DNA from: Peristeroidobacter soli
Lineage (GTDB): Bacteria; Pseudomonadota; Gammaproteobacteria; Steroidobacterales; Steroidobacteraceae
NCBI RefSeq assembly: GCF_004138485.1
Contig: NZ_RYEV01000003.1
Location: forward strand, 372,001-436,000
Length of the DNA stretch: 64,000 nucleotides
Direction of reading: 5' to 3'
Part shown: positions 16,359 to 24,953 of the stretch, piece after piece
Position numbering within the stretch: the stretch's first letter is position 1
How the letters are laid out: each line of letters opens with the position of its first letter
Notes under the pieces: generated by a model
Database searches by the model: none
What the model saw: only the letters and a program-made list of their open reading frames with translations
What the model was told of the DNA's origin: nothing
Made by a program: the position numbers and the translations under genes

Positions 16359-18623
16359 ATGCGCTCGTTCGGGCGTCGCGCATGGGTCGCGTCGCTGCTC
16401 TCAATCGCCCTCGTCGGTGGCGGCCTCGCGCTGCTGTTTTTTCGTCAGTCCGAGTCGCCGGGCAAGGTGTCCGCGCCACCTGCGGCGGTCCCTGCGCACG
16501 CGACTGTCGCGGCGAGGTTCGTTGATGAGTCAGCGTGCGCCACGTGCCATGTCGACCAGGCGAAGGCGTGGCATGGCTCGCATCACGACCTGGCCATGCA
16601 GGAGCCGAACGCCGCCACGGTGCTGGGCAATTTCGATAACGCCAGTTTCAGCAAGGACGGCGTCCGCACCCGATTCTTCCAGCGCGACGGCAAGTATTGG
16701 ATCAACACCGACGGCGCCGATGGCAAACCCGCCGACTTCGAGGTCAAGTACACATTCGGCGTCGAGCCGCTTCAGCAATATCTGATCGAGCTGGATCGCG
16801 GTCGACTGCAGGCGTTCACGATCGCGTGGGACGTGCGGGCCAAGCGCTGGTTTCATCTCTATCCCAAGGAGCGCATCGATCATCTCGATCCGTTGCACTG
16901 GACCCAGCCGTCGCAGAACTGGAATTTCATGTGCGCGGAGTGTCACTCCACCGACCTGAAGAAGAACTTCGATCTGCAGACCCACAGTTATGAGACGAGC
17001 TGGAAACAGATCGACGTCGGGTGTCAGGCGTGCCACGGTCCTGCGTCGGTGCATCTGGAGTCGTCGGCGCCAGGGAAGAAAGATTTCCCCGTGGACTTCG
17101 CCGGCCCCGATGCGAGTGTGCAGATCGAAACGTGCGCTCGCTGTCATTCGCGGCGGTCGGTGATCTCCGAAGGCTACCGTCATGGCGAGAAGCTGATGCA
17201 GACCCATCTGCCGGCGTTGCTCACCGACGATTTGTATTATCCGAACGGCAAGATTTTCGACGAGGTGTACGAGTACGGTTCGTTCCTGCAGTCGAAGATG
17301 CACGCCAAGGGCGTTCGTTGCAGCGATTGCCACGAGCCGCATTCGTTGCAGCTGCGCCGTGAAGGCAATCAGCTGTGCGCGGGTTGTCACAACGCCGGTG
17401 CACCGGCGGCACGGCCCAGTATCGATACCTCCGGCCTCCACAAGAAAAACTACGACTCGCCTGAGCATCACTTCCACAAGCCGGGTACGCCGGGTTCGCA
17501 GTGCGTGGATTGTCATGCGCCATCGCGCGTGTACATGCAGATCGATGCTCGTCGCGATCACAGCTTCCGCATCCCCCGACCGGATCTGGCGGACGGGCCG
17601 GATGCTTGCACCGAATGTCACAAGGAGCGTGGGGCGAAGTGGGCGGCGGAGCGGGTCGCGAAGTGGTACGGCCCGAACCGGCGTCACGAGACGACGTTTG
17701 GTGAAACCTTCGCTTGGTATCGCGAGGCGCAGGGCGTCAGCGGAGTGCGTCCGGTTCGCTGGGCCACGCCCGAACTGGTGAATCAGTTAGCTCGCATCGC
17801 CAGCGACGCGAACCAACCCGCCATGGTCCGTGCCTCAGCAGTTGCGCGGCTGACAACCTATCCCGGCGAGACCGCGCTCAGTGCTTTGAATTCAGCCTCG
17901 CGTGACTCAGATCCGCTGGTGCGCGCGGCGGTGGCCGATGCCTTCAGCGTGTATCCACCGGCAGAACGATCGGCACTGCTGCCGCTGCTGACCGATCCAG
18001 TTCGCGCGGTGAGAATCTCGGCGATCGCTTCAGCGCCGCCGGAAAGTTTGAGCGCCTCGGCGGTGTCCGAATATGAGCAAGCTCAGCTGGCCAATGCCGA
18101 TCAGCCCGGCGCGCACATCAATATCGGCAACCTGCGTGCATCGCTCGGTCAGGCGGCCGAGGCCGAGTCGGCTTATCAAACAGCGATTCGGCTCGATCCC
18201 ACGTTCGGCCCCGCCTACGTAAACCTTGCCGATCTGAAGAGTCGGACTGGCGCGAACGCGGTGGCAATCGCGGTGCTGAAGACCGGGCTGGAGGCTCAGC
18301 GCGAGGAGGGGCCGCACTCCGCAGCCTTGCATCATTCGTTGGGTCTGGCGTTGATTCGTGAGCGTCGCTATGACGATGCCATTGCCGAGCTCCAGGCGGC
18401 GGCGCGAGCGGCGCCGACCTATACCCAATACGCATATGTGCTTGGGGTCGCGCTGTACGACACGGGCAAGAAAAAGGAAGGCCTCCGGACCCTGGAAAAT
18501 GCGCTCCGTCTGCGTCCCTACGACCGAAACCTGCTGACCGCGCTGGCCGCCTACGCACGGGAGGCTGGTAACGCAGAGGCCGAGAAGGCGTACCTGGGAA
18601 GTCTGTCGCGGGCCGTGCCCTAG
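16359..18623 (+). CDS. octaheme c-type cytochrome with HEAT-like and TPR repeats
   Basis: This 754-residue protein starts with an uncleaved-looking membrane anchor or signal (VASLLSIALVGGGLALLFF). The haem part spans about residues 60-430 and has eight CxxCH motifs: CATCH (60-64), CAECH, CQACH, CARCH, CSDCH, CAGCH, CVDCH and CTECH. Next come HEAT-like repeats (about 470-570, ARIASDANQPAMVRASAVAR) and TPR repeats (about 575-745, GAHINIGNLRASLGQAAEAE). Haem attachment places it in the periplasm. Multiheme chains of this type shuttle electrons or reduce N- or S-oxyanions, but no reaction can be assigned from sequence. The TPR/HEAT tail suggests docking to another protein. Confidence 0.9.
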   Translation: MRSFGRRAWVASLLSIALVGGGLALLFFRQSESPGKVSAPPAAVPAHATVAARFVDESACATCHVDQAKAWHGSHHDLAMQEPNAATVLGNFDNASFSKDGVRTRFFQRDGKYWINTDGADGKPADFEVKYTFGVEPLQQYLIELDRGRLQAFTIAWDVRAKRWFHLYPKERIDHLDPLHWTQPSQNWNFMCAECHSTDLKKNFDLQTHSYETSWKQIDVGCQACHGPASVHLESSAPGKKDFPVDFAGPDASVQIETCARCHSRRSVISEGYRHGEKLMQTHLPALLTDDLYYPNGKIFDEVYEYGSFLQSKMHAKGVRCSDCHEPHSLQLRREGNQLCAGCHNAGAPAARPSIDTSGLHKKNYDSPEHHFHKPGTPGSQCVDCHAPSRVYMQIDARRDHSFRIPRPDLADGPDACTECHKERGAKWAAERVAKWYGPNRRHETTFGETFAWYREAQGVSGVRPVRWATPELVNQLARIASDANQPAMVRASAVARLTTYPGETALSALNSASRDSDPLVRAAVADAFSVYPPAERSALLPLLTDPVRAVRISAIASAPPESLSASAVSEYEQAQLANADQPGAHINIGNLRASLGQAAEAESAYQTAIRLDPTFGPAYVNLADLKSRTGANAVAIAVLKTGLEAQREEGPHSAALHHSLGLALIRERRYDDAIAELQAAARAAPTYTQYAYVLGVALYDTGKKKEGLRTLENALRLRPYDRNLLTALAAYAREAGNAEAEKAYLGSLSRAVP

Positions 18624-18671
18624 CAATTCTGCTACCCTGCGGCCCGTTCACGGGCAGGGGATGCGAGCCCA

Positions 18672-20033
18672 ATGATTGTCGAGTGGCTGCCGACTCCTTC
18701 GCAGCATTTCCTGGTCAGCGCGATTGCGCTCCTCGTTTATATCCTCACCAGTCGCGCGCTGGATCAGCGGCGTGCGCCGACCTCCGCGATTGCCTGGGTG
18801 CTGGGCCTCGCGCTGGTGCCTTACCTCATGTTGCCGCTGTACCTGTTGTTCGGCCAGCGCAAGCTCAAGCCGGTCGCGATTCCGTATGTGGGCGTAGTGG
18901 TGGAAGGGCCGCATTGGGCGGCGGAGTTGATCGAGAGCTTCGGTCTCGCGCCGCCCTCTTCATGCAACGTTCGGATGCATGCCGACGGCACCCAGGCGCG
19001 CGACGCGTTGTTCGAGCTCATCGACGACGCGCGTCAGACCATCGATATCAGCACCTTCATCATCGGCAACGATGCGTTCGGCAATGAGGTCGTCGCGCGC
19101 CTGGCCCGTCGCGCGCGAGAAGGCGTGAAAGTGCGGCTGCTGCTCGATGGTTTCTTTGCGGTCCTCGCGCCGCGCCGGTACATGAAAGAGTTGCGAGGCG
19201 CGGGCGCGAAGGTGGCGGTGTTTCGTCCGTTCTTCAGCTTGCGTCGTCTGGGTCCGCGTAACTTGCGCAACCATCGCAAGCTGGTCGTGGTCGACGATCG
19301 TTTGCTCTGGTGCGGTGGCCGCAATCTGGCCGCCGAATATTTCCTTGGCGATGCCGGCGGCACGCTCTGGCCGGATCTTTCTTTCGATCTGGAAGGGCCG
19401 GTGGCGTCGGCCGCGGGCCGGCAGTTCGATCTCGATTGGAATACCACGCATCTGCGTGAGCCCATTCGAGAGCGCGTGGCTGTCGATGCCGAAGGCGGCG
19501 AGCTGGCGCAATTTCTCCCGAGCGGTCCGGATCAAGTCGAGGACACGGCCCAATCGCTGCTGATCGACGGCTGCTATCGGGCGCGTCGACGGTTGCTGGT
19601 GGTCACGCCGTATTTCGTGCCGGATGACAACTTGCGGGCAGCGATGCGCCTGGCAGCGCGCCGGGGCGTCAAGGTGACGATTGCGATCCCGCAGCGCTCC
19701 AATCATCTGTTGGCGGACTTCGTGCGCTCGCGGCCGATGCGCGATCTGGCGGCTGCGGGCGTGGAGTTTCGTCTGCTGCCGCGAATGGTTCATGCCAAGG
19801 GCGTCGTGATCGACGAGACACTGGCGATGTGCGGCTCGATCAATCTGGACTTGCGCAGTCTGCTGCTCAACCACGAAGCGGCGGTCGTGTTCTACGGCCG
19901 GCACACCATCGATTGGCTGGCCGAATGGATTGCGGCGCTGGCAGAGCAGGGCGAGGTGTATCGCGCGGAGCCGCCGGGATTGTTGCGAGATATCGCCGAA
20001 GGCGTGCTGCTTACGGTTGCCTTTCAGTTGTAG
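18672..20033 (+). CDS. cardiolipin synthase-like phospholipase D family protein
   Basis: This 453-residue protein has two N-terminal membrane segments (about residues 10-30 and 38-60) followed by two PLD domains. The first catalytic motif is HRKLVVVDDRLLWCGGRN, the second HAKGVVIDETLAMCGSINLD; both HxK(x4)D signatures are intact. Cardiolipin synthases join phosphatidylglycerol molecules, or phosphatidylglycerol and phosphatidylethanolamine, at the inner membrane. The phospholipid substrate cannot be fixed by sequence. It overlaps the convergent response-regulator gene by 23 bases at the 3' end. Confidence 0.92.
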   Translation: MIVEWLPTPSQHFLVSAIALLVYILTSRALDQRRAPTSAIAWVLGLALVPYLMLPLYLLFGQRKLKPVAIPYVGVVVEGPHWAAELIESFGLAPPSSCNVRMHADGTQARDALFELIDDARQTIDISTFIIGNDAFGNEVVARLARRAREGVKVRLLLDGFFAVLAPRRYMKELRGAGAKVAVFRPFFSLRRLGPRNLRNHRKLVVVDDRLLWCGGRNLAAEYFLGDAGGTLWPDLSFDLEGPVASAAGRQFDLDWNTTHLREPIRERVAVDAEGGELAQFLPSGPDQVEDTAQSLLIDGCYRARRRLLVVTPYFVPDDNLRAAMRLAARRGVKVTIAIPQRSNHLLADFVRSRPMRDLAAAGVEFRLLPRMVHAKGVVIDETLAMCGSINLDLRSLLLNHEAAVVFYGRHTIDWLAEWIAALAEQGEVYRAEPPGLLRDIAEGVLLTVAFQL

Positions 20034-20703
20034 GACCGTCGTCGAACGACAGCTTCAGTCCCACCATCTCGGCCGCGCGAACCACATCCACCAGGCGCGT
20101 GAGCTGCAGCTTCTTCATCATTCTGGCCCGCTCGGATTTGATGGTGCGCTCGCAGGCGCCGACTTCCACGGCGACTTGCTTGTTGAGCTTGCCTTCGGCG
20201 ACACCGGCGAACACGGCGCGCTCACGATCGGTCAAAGTTCCATACCGATCCAACAGATCGCGGACTTGATTGCGCGCGGCGTAGCGGCGCAGGGCGACCT
20301 TGCGCGCCTGCTCGATCGTTTCCAGCAGCAGCTCGCCGCGTACCGGCTTGGTCAGAATATCCAGCGCGCCCGATTTCATGACCCGGACGCTGATGGGAAT
20401 GTCGGCGTAGGCGCTGATGAAAACCACCGGCAGCACCGAGTCGTCGCCCATCAGCCGCTCGAACATTTCCAGGCCGTCGCCGTCCGGCAGGCACAGATCC
20501 AGCAGCAGGCAGCCGGGCGTGGCGTCCACGTCGGCGCGCCGGAATTCGGCGAGCGTGGCATAGCCCACTGCCTGGATGTTTTTCGAGCGGAACAACCGGA
20601 GCAGGCTGGTGCGAAAGCTCTCGTCGTCGTCGATGACGTGCACGACGAAGCGCTCTGCCGCTGCATATATCCGGTCGTCCGCGCGAACGTTCGCTGTATC
20701 CAT
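20011..20703 (-). CDS. response regulator, FixJ/NarL-type with LuxR helix-turn-helix
   Basis: This 230-residue protein has a receiver domain at about residues 20-140 with acidic pair D26-D27, phospho-acceptor D69 in LLLDLCLPDGDG and the LTKP lysine. A LuxR-type helix-turn-helix lies at about 155-215 (LTDRERAVFAGVAEGKLNKQ). The partner kinase gene lies just upstream (stop at 20719), 15 bases away, so they form a two-component system. Targets are not evident; the divergent AraC gene and the outer-membrane protein gene beyond it are nearest. The gene reads leftward and its end overlaps the cardiolipin synthase-like gene. Confidence 0.92.
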   Translation of the reverse strand: MDTANVRADDRIYAAAERFVVHVIDDDESFRTSLLRLFRSKNIQAVGYATLAEFRRADVDATPGCLLLDLCLPDGDGLEMFERLMGDDSVLPVVFISAYADIPISVRVMKSGALDILTKPVRGELLLETIEQARKVALRRYAARNQVRDLLDRYGTLTDRERAVFAGVAEGKLNKQVAVEVGACERTIKSERARMMKKLQLTRLVDVVRAAEMVGLKLSFDDGPTTERQP

Positions 20704-20718
20704 CCGCTGTTTTCTCCC

Positions 20719-21561
20719 TCACGCCGCCTGGAGCGGAATCGTGAACTTGAAGGCGGCGCCCCCGGCGGAGGTTCCCTCCTGCCAGATTTTGCCGCCGTGT
20801 GCATGCACGATGGTGCGCGCGATGGCCAAGCCCAACCCCATGCCTTCCTTCTTGGTACTGAAAAACGAATCGAAAATCCTGGGCCGGTATGCCGCCGCGA
20901 TGCCCGGTCCCGTATCGGTGACCGTGATGGCCGCGAAGTACTTGTCATAACGGCTGGTGGCAACGTCGAGGATACGCTCGGTGGGGCCGTCCGCGGTATT
21001 AGAGGCCATCGCATCCATGGCGTTCATCATCAAATTCAGTAACACCTGTTCGAGGTGGATGGCATCTCCACGAATCGGCGGTATCTTTGTGTCGAGGCAA
21101 CTGCGTACAGTAACCAGGCGCTTGCGCGCGACGGGTTGGATCAGACTGAGCGCGGTAGCGGCGACCTCATTGAGGTCGATCATCGTGGTGTGCAGTTCGC
21201 GACGCTTCAGCAAGGAATGCAAATGGCGCACGATATCGTTGGCCCGCAGATCGTCCCGCCGGATGTCGGCGAGCATGCGGCGGATTTCGTCCAGCGGCGG
21301 CTGCGGCTCGCCGAGCAGGTTTTCGGCGGCATCGGCGTTGGTCAGGATGGCGCTCAGCGGCTGGCTGATCTCGTGCGCGATGGAGCCGGCGATTTCGCCG
21401 ACCAGCGCCAGGCGCCCGGCATGAGTGTCCGCGCTGTGGATGCGCCGGGCTTCACGTTGCGCCGAGCGCCAACGGCGGTCTCGAAACCCCCAATAAACGA
21501 GCACGGCGCTTTGCGCCACCACCAATAACACCAGTAATGACAACAGTACCGATTGCCCCAC
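20719..21561 (-). CDS. sensor histidine kinase with one membrane segment
   Basis: This 280-residue kinase has one N-terminal membrane segment (about residues 5-25) and no sensor domain. The HisKA segment has the H-box IAGSIAHEISQPLSAILTN with phospho-His at 63. An HATPase domain follows with NLMMNAMDAM, TDTGPGI and GMGLGLAI motifs, all intact. GTG at 21561 is the only plausible start before the membrane segment. The cognate response regulator follows 15 bases downstream. Lack of a large periplasmic loop suggests that it senses a membrane-linked state or needs a partner protein. Confidence 0.92.
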   Translation of the reverse strand: MGQSVLLSLLVLLVVAQSAVLVYWGFRDRRWRSAQREARRIHSADTHAGRLALVGEIAGSIAHEISQPLSAILTNADAAENLLGEPQPPLDEIRRMLADIRRDDLRANDIVRHLHSLLKRRELHTTMIDLNEVAATALSLIQPVARKRLVTVRSCLDTKIPPIRGDAIHLEQVLLNLMMNAMDAMASNTADGPTERILDVATSRYDKYFAAITVTDTGPGIAAAYRPRIFDSFFSTKKEGMGLGLAIARTIVHAHGGKIWQEGTSAGGAAFKFTIPLQAA

Positions 21562-21755
21562 GGGAATAGCGCTGCGGACGAGCGATGGCGGTGTGGATCA
21601 GGAAACACCCGACTTTGCCCATTCCGCGTATGTACGGCTGTGAGGATTCGGCAACAATTGCGTCCGCTGATAACAAGTTAACGGCAGATTACGGCACACT
21701 AGGAATTTCGACGGATCGTTGATCGGATCTGAAGTCAGGCAAGGGAGGAAACGCC

Positions 21756-22844
21756 ATGACGAGACTGGTATTTCGGGACTTCGATGAGTTTGCCGAAGCG
21801 ATTACAGGAGTAGACGGTCGCTTCATTCCGACGGCGCGCTCGACCTCGGAATGGTGGTCGGAAGCGGTACGGCCCGGCGTGGTATCGCTACAGCAGATTC
21901 AGATCGGCAGCCCGACCACGTTCGCCGGCGACGGCGAGCCTGGCCGCTTCACGCTCGGCTTGCCGATGACCGATCCCACCCAGATCCGCATCGACGGGCA
22001 CTTTCTCGAGTCGGACGGTTTCATCACGCTGCACGAAGATCAGCCGTTCACCTTCACTGGTCAGGACGTGGTGCGCTGGGCCGGCATCAGCGTGCCTCAG
22101 GACACCAGGCTGGTGGCTCTGGACCTGTTGAACAATGCTCGCGGCGGCGGTCCGCGAACCCGCTCCGCGCTGCCCTATCTCGAGCGATTGCGCTGGGTCG
22201 CCGAGCGGGCGATCTCCGCCAACCTGGATCTCAGCGAGCCGGCGTCCGTGCTGGCGGTCGAGGAAGAGGTCGCGATCAGTCTGACTCATGTGCTCGAGCG
22301 CAGCATGAAGGTGCAGGATCGTCACGTCGGCCGGCCGCAGTTCTCGCGCAGCCGGGTCATCGCCCGCACCTTGCAGCTGATCGAGGCCAACGAAGGCCAG
22401 CCGCTGTTCATCGACGATCTGTGCAAGGCGACCCAGGTCAGCGAGCGCACGCTCAGAAACATTTTCCACGAGTTCTTCGGCGTCGGTCCGATGCGGCTGT
22501 TGAAGGTCCGTCAGTTGCGCGAGATTCGCGCCGCGCTGCTACGAGCCGATCCGCAACGTGACACGGTGACCCGTATCGCCGCCCGCTTCGGCATCTGGGA
22601 CTTCAGTCTGTTCGCGCGCAACTACAAGGCGTTGTTCGGCGAGTCGCCGTCACGCACGTTGCGCACGCCGCCGACCGAAGTGAAGGTGCGTTCGTCGCTG
22701 TCGTGGCTGCACTACGCGTCGAAGATTTTTATCGATGACATGCGGCCCGCGGCCCATCCGCATGTCCTCGACAGTGGCGACGATGCCGACACGCCGCTGG
22801 TGATCCAGCCGGTCGACTCGTTCCCGCTGCGGGCCAAGAACTGA
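21756..22844 (+). CDS. AraC-family transcriptional regulator
   Basis: This 362-residue protein ends in an AraC double helix-turn-helix (about residues 200-308). The first helix pair is in LCKATQVSERTLRNIFHEFF, the second in TRIAARFGIWDFSLFARNYK. The N-terminal part (residues 1-190) is a cupin-like sensing domain of the type seen in EutR-like AraC proteins. ATG 21756 has GGGAGGAAA about 5 bases upstream. About 60 residues follow the DNA-binding domain, longer than usual. It is divergent from the histidine kinase and convergent with the outer-membrane protein at 22854. Target unknown. Confidence 0.9.
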   Translation: MTRLVFRDFDEFAEAITGVDGRFIPTARSTSEWWSEAVRPGVVSLQQIQIGSPTTFAGDGEPGRFTLGLPMTDPTQIRIDGHFLESDGFITLHEDQPFTFTGQDVVRWAGISVPQDTRLVALDLLNNARGGGPRTRSALPYLERLRWVAERAISANLDLSEPASVLAVEEEVAISLTHVLERSMKVQDRHVGRPQFSRSRVIARTLQLIEANEGQPLFIDDLCKATQVSERTLRNIFHEFFGVGPMRLLKVRQLREIRAALLRADPQRDTVTRIAARFGIWDFSLFARNYKALFGESPSRTLRTPPTEVKVRSSLSWLHYASKIFIDDMRPAAHPHVLDSGDDADTPLVIQPVDSFPLRAKN

Positions 22845-22853
22845 AGAGGGCGG

Positions 22854-23720
22854 TTACAGGCTGGCCCGCATGAACAACAGCGGGCCGGCCATCTTCATGT
22901 CGAACAGGCCCGGATCGTCGACGTCGCGCGAGTCGACTTCCACATGGAACTGCCGATAGCCGAGCCCGAACACCAAGTACGGGTTCATGCGCCAGGTGAG
23001 CGCGGCGCGCGCATCCAGCACCGAGCCGTCGATCTCATCGAACTCCACCGACAGATACTGAGCGCGGGCTTCGAGCGACCAGCGGTCGTTGAAATCGAAC
23101 CGGCCTTCGAGGCCCACCAGCGGCAACGGCGTCACGCCGGTTTCGGAATCGCGCACCACGCGGCTGCGTACCACGGCGTTGGCCTCGACCTCGACGATCT
23201 GCGCGCCGAACGTCAGCGCCACATCGAGGCGCTGCGTCTTGGCGACGCTGTAGCCGTAGGTGAGGCCGAACGAAGTCAGATTGAGCGTGCTGTCGACGCG
23301 CTCCCCGGGCAGATACGTCTGGTCGTCGAACACGATGGTTTTATCGATGGCGTGATCCGCCGAGCGCCGTACGCTGAAGCCGCTCAAGCGAATCAAATGC
23401 CGGTCGCCCGGCAGCAGCGTGAGCTCGACCAGCGGCAACAGTTTGTTGTCGTCCAGGCCGAGATCGTCCTCGGCGTTGATCAACGTGCCCTGCGTGGCCA
23501 GGTTCGGATCGATGCGGATCTCGGTATCGAGGTCGGCGCTCAACGTCATGACTTCGAGGCGGAAGCGATCCTCGATGACGTGCGGCTTGGGTTTCGGCGC
23601 CCAGTCGGGCAGCTTGTCGTTGGTGGGTTTCTTGTCGGCGGCGTGCGCCACGCCGAGCAGGCTCAGCGCGAGGCTCAGGACGAGTGACTGGCAGGCGACG
23701 TGGCGGCGTTCAGAAATCAC
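22854..23720 (-). CDS. predicted outer-membrane beta-barrel protein
   Basis: This 288-residue protein has a signal peptide (LVLSLALSLLGVAHA) and a mature chain with alternating polar and aromatic residues typical of beta-strands (SLEARAQYLSVEF, VFGLGYRQFHVEV). It ends MAGPLLFMRASL; the near-C-terminal hydrophobic strand fits an outer-membrane barrel but lacks a final Phe. No catalytic motif is visible. It could be a small porin, adhesin base or lipid-modifying barrel; I cannot choose. It reads toward the AraC gene and ends 9 bases from it. Confidence 0.75.
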   Translation of the reverse strand: MISERRHVACQSLVLSLALSLLGVAHAADKKPTNDKLPDWAPKPKPHVIEDRFRLEVMTLSADLDTEIRIDPNLATQGTLINAEDDLGLDDNKLLPLVELTLLPGDRHLIRLSGFSVRRSADHAIDKTIVFDDQTYLPGERVDSTLNLTSFGLTYGYSVAKTQRLDVALTFGAQIVEVEANAVVRSRVVRDSETGVTPLPLVGLEGRFDFNDRWSLEARAQYLSVEFDEIDGSVLDARAALTWRMNPYLVFGLGYRQFHVEVDSRDVDDPGLFDMKMAGPLLFMRASL

Positions 23721-23798
23721 TGCGGACTCTCCGATGGGTGCCGAGCGTCGTAGCGACCGCTGGCTCCGGGATTTAGTCCAATTAGTATGCCCGTGTGA

Positions 23799-24953
23799 TC
23801 ACACCGTCGCGACCCAGTGATCGTCCCAACGAATCGGTTGCGAGCTGGCGATTTTCAGAAACTGTGAACGCAGTCGACTTTCATCCAGGCCGTACGCCGT
23901 GCCATCGCGCTGTGAAGCCAGGATGGAGCCGTCGGCAACTCGCGACAGACCATAGGTTTCCGCAGCGGCGATGAAGCCGAGATAGCGCTCGTCGCTGATC
24001 GACCAGCATGCGACGCCATTGCCGTACGGACATGCCGCAGCGATCAGGTCGTGCGCTTCGCTGATCGCGACGCTGGCGACGTAGCCCTGGAATTTTGGCA
24101 GCTCCGCAGCGGGCGCGGTCAGCAAGCTGAAACGTGCGTGCTGGTCGGCTTGGGCCGGACGATACAAGGCAACGATGCCGGGCGCTTCGTTCTTGTCATC
24201 GCCCTCGTATTGCAAGCCCACCGCGGTGATGCCGGTGCTGGTCATCGATACGTGTCGAATGCTCAGCAGATGATCCGGCAGGCGCCACTGTTCCTTGCGT
24301 TGGCCGCTGGCCGCATCGATCACACACAGCGACGGATCCATCGTCGGAATGTTCAGCTTGCGACGGAAAGTGCGTGGGTGCGTCATGATGCCGCCGTTCG
24401 CGACCAGCAATGAGCTGGGGTCCGGCATCCAGGCGACTTCGTGCGGGTCGATACCGTTCGTGTCGATCTCACCAACGACGGCGAAGTTACGAGCGTCGCG
24501 CACGACGACCACGCCACGCGCGCGTTCGTAATCATGTTCGGGCGTGAGGATCAAACTGCCGTCGGCCGAATAGGTGCCGTGGCCCGCGAGATGACGCCCC
24601 GACTCAGTGGTGAACACGGTGCGTGCCTGCATCGTCGCGCGATCCAGCTCAAACGCTTGCGTGCCCGGCCGGCGCGCAAAAAACAAAACGCGATTGGGGT
24701 CGGTGGGATGAACGGCGCAACCATGCGCTCGCATCGGCACGCGTGCGCCGAAGACTCGTTCGTCCTGTAGTGACAAGCCGCCGACGTATTGATCGCCGCG
24801 CGCGTCTTCATACGCCGAGAGCAGCGTGCCTGTGTGTGCCTTGCTCTTCGACGAGAACAGCAGGCCGCCAGCCGCGACCGCACTCAACGACGCCGTCGCC
24901 AGCAGAACCTGACGACGCGACCATTTCGACGCGCTGGAGTTGGAGGTGTTCAT
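23799..24953 (-). CDS. DUF1513 family protein with twin-arginine signal
   Basis: From ATG 24953 the product is 384 residues. The N-terminus SKWSRRQVLLATASLSAVAA is a twin-arginine export signal. The rest is a beta-propeller-like chain (HGCAVHPTDPNRVLFFARRP, NGIDPHEVAWMPDPSSLLVA) matching the DUF1513 family. Its start overlaps the stop of the di-heme gene by 4 bases (ATGA), so it is the last gene of the imelysin operon. DUF1513 proteins accompany imelysin and di-heme genes in iron-related operons of Pseudomonas and relatives. A role in periplasmic iron or redox handling is inferred from this context. Confidence 0.88.
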   Translation of the reverse strand: MNTSNSSASKWSRRQVLLATASLSAVAAGGLLFSSKSKAHTGTLLSAYEDARGDQYVGGLSLQDERVFGARVPMRAHGCAVHPTDPNRVLFFARRPGTQAFELDRATMQARTVFTTESGRHLAGHGTYSADGSLILTPEHDYERARGVVVVRDARNFAVVGEIDTNGIDPHEVAWMPDPSSLLVANGGIMTHPRTFRRKLNIPTMDPSLCVIDAASGQRKEQWRLPDHLLSIRHVSMTSTGITAVGLQYEGDDKNEAPGIVALYRPAQADQHARFSLLTAPAAELPKFQGYVASVAISEAHDLIAAACPYGNGVACWSISDERYLGFIAAAETYGLSRVADGSILASQRDGTAYGLDESRLRSQFLKIASSQPIRWDDHWVATV

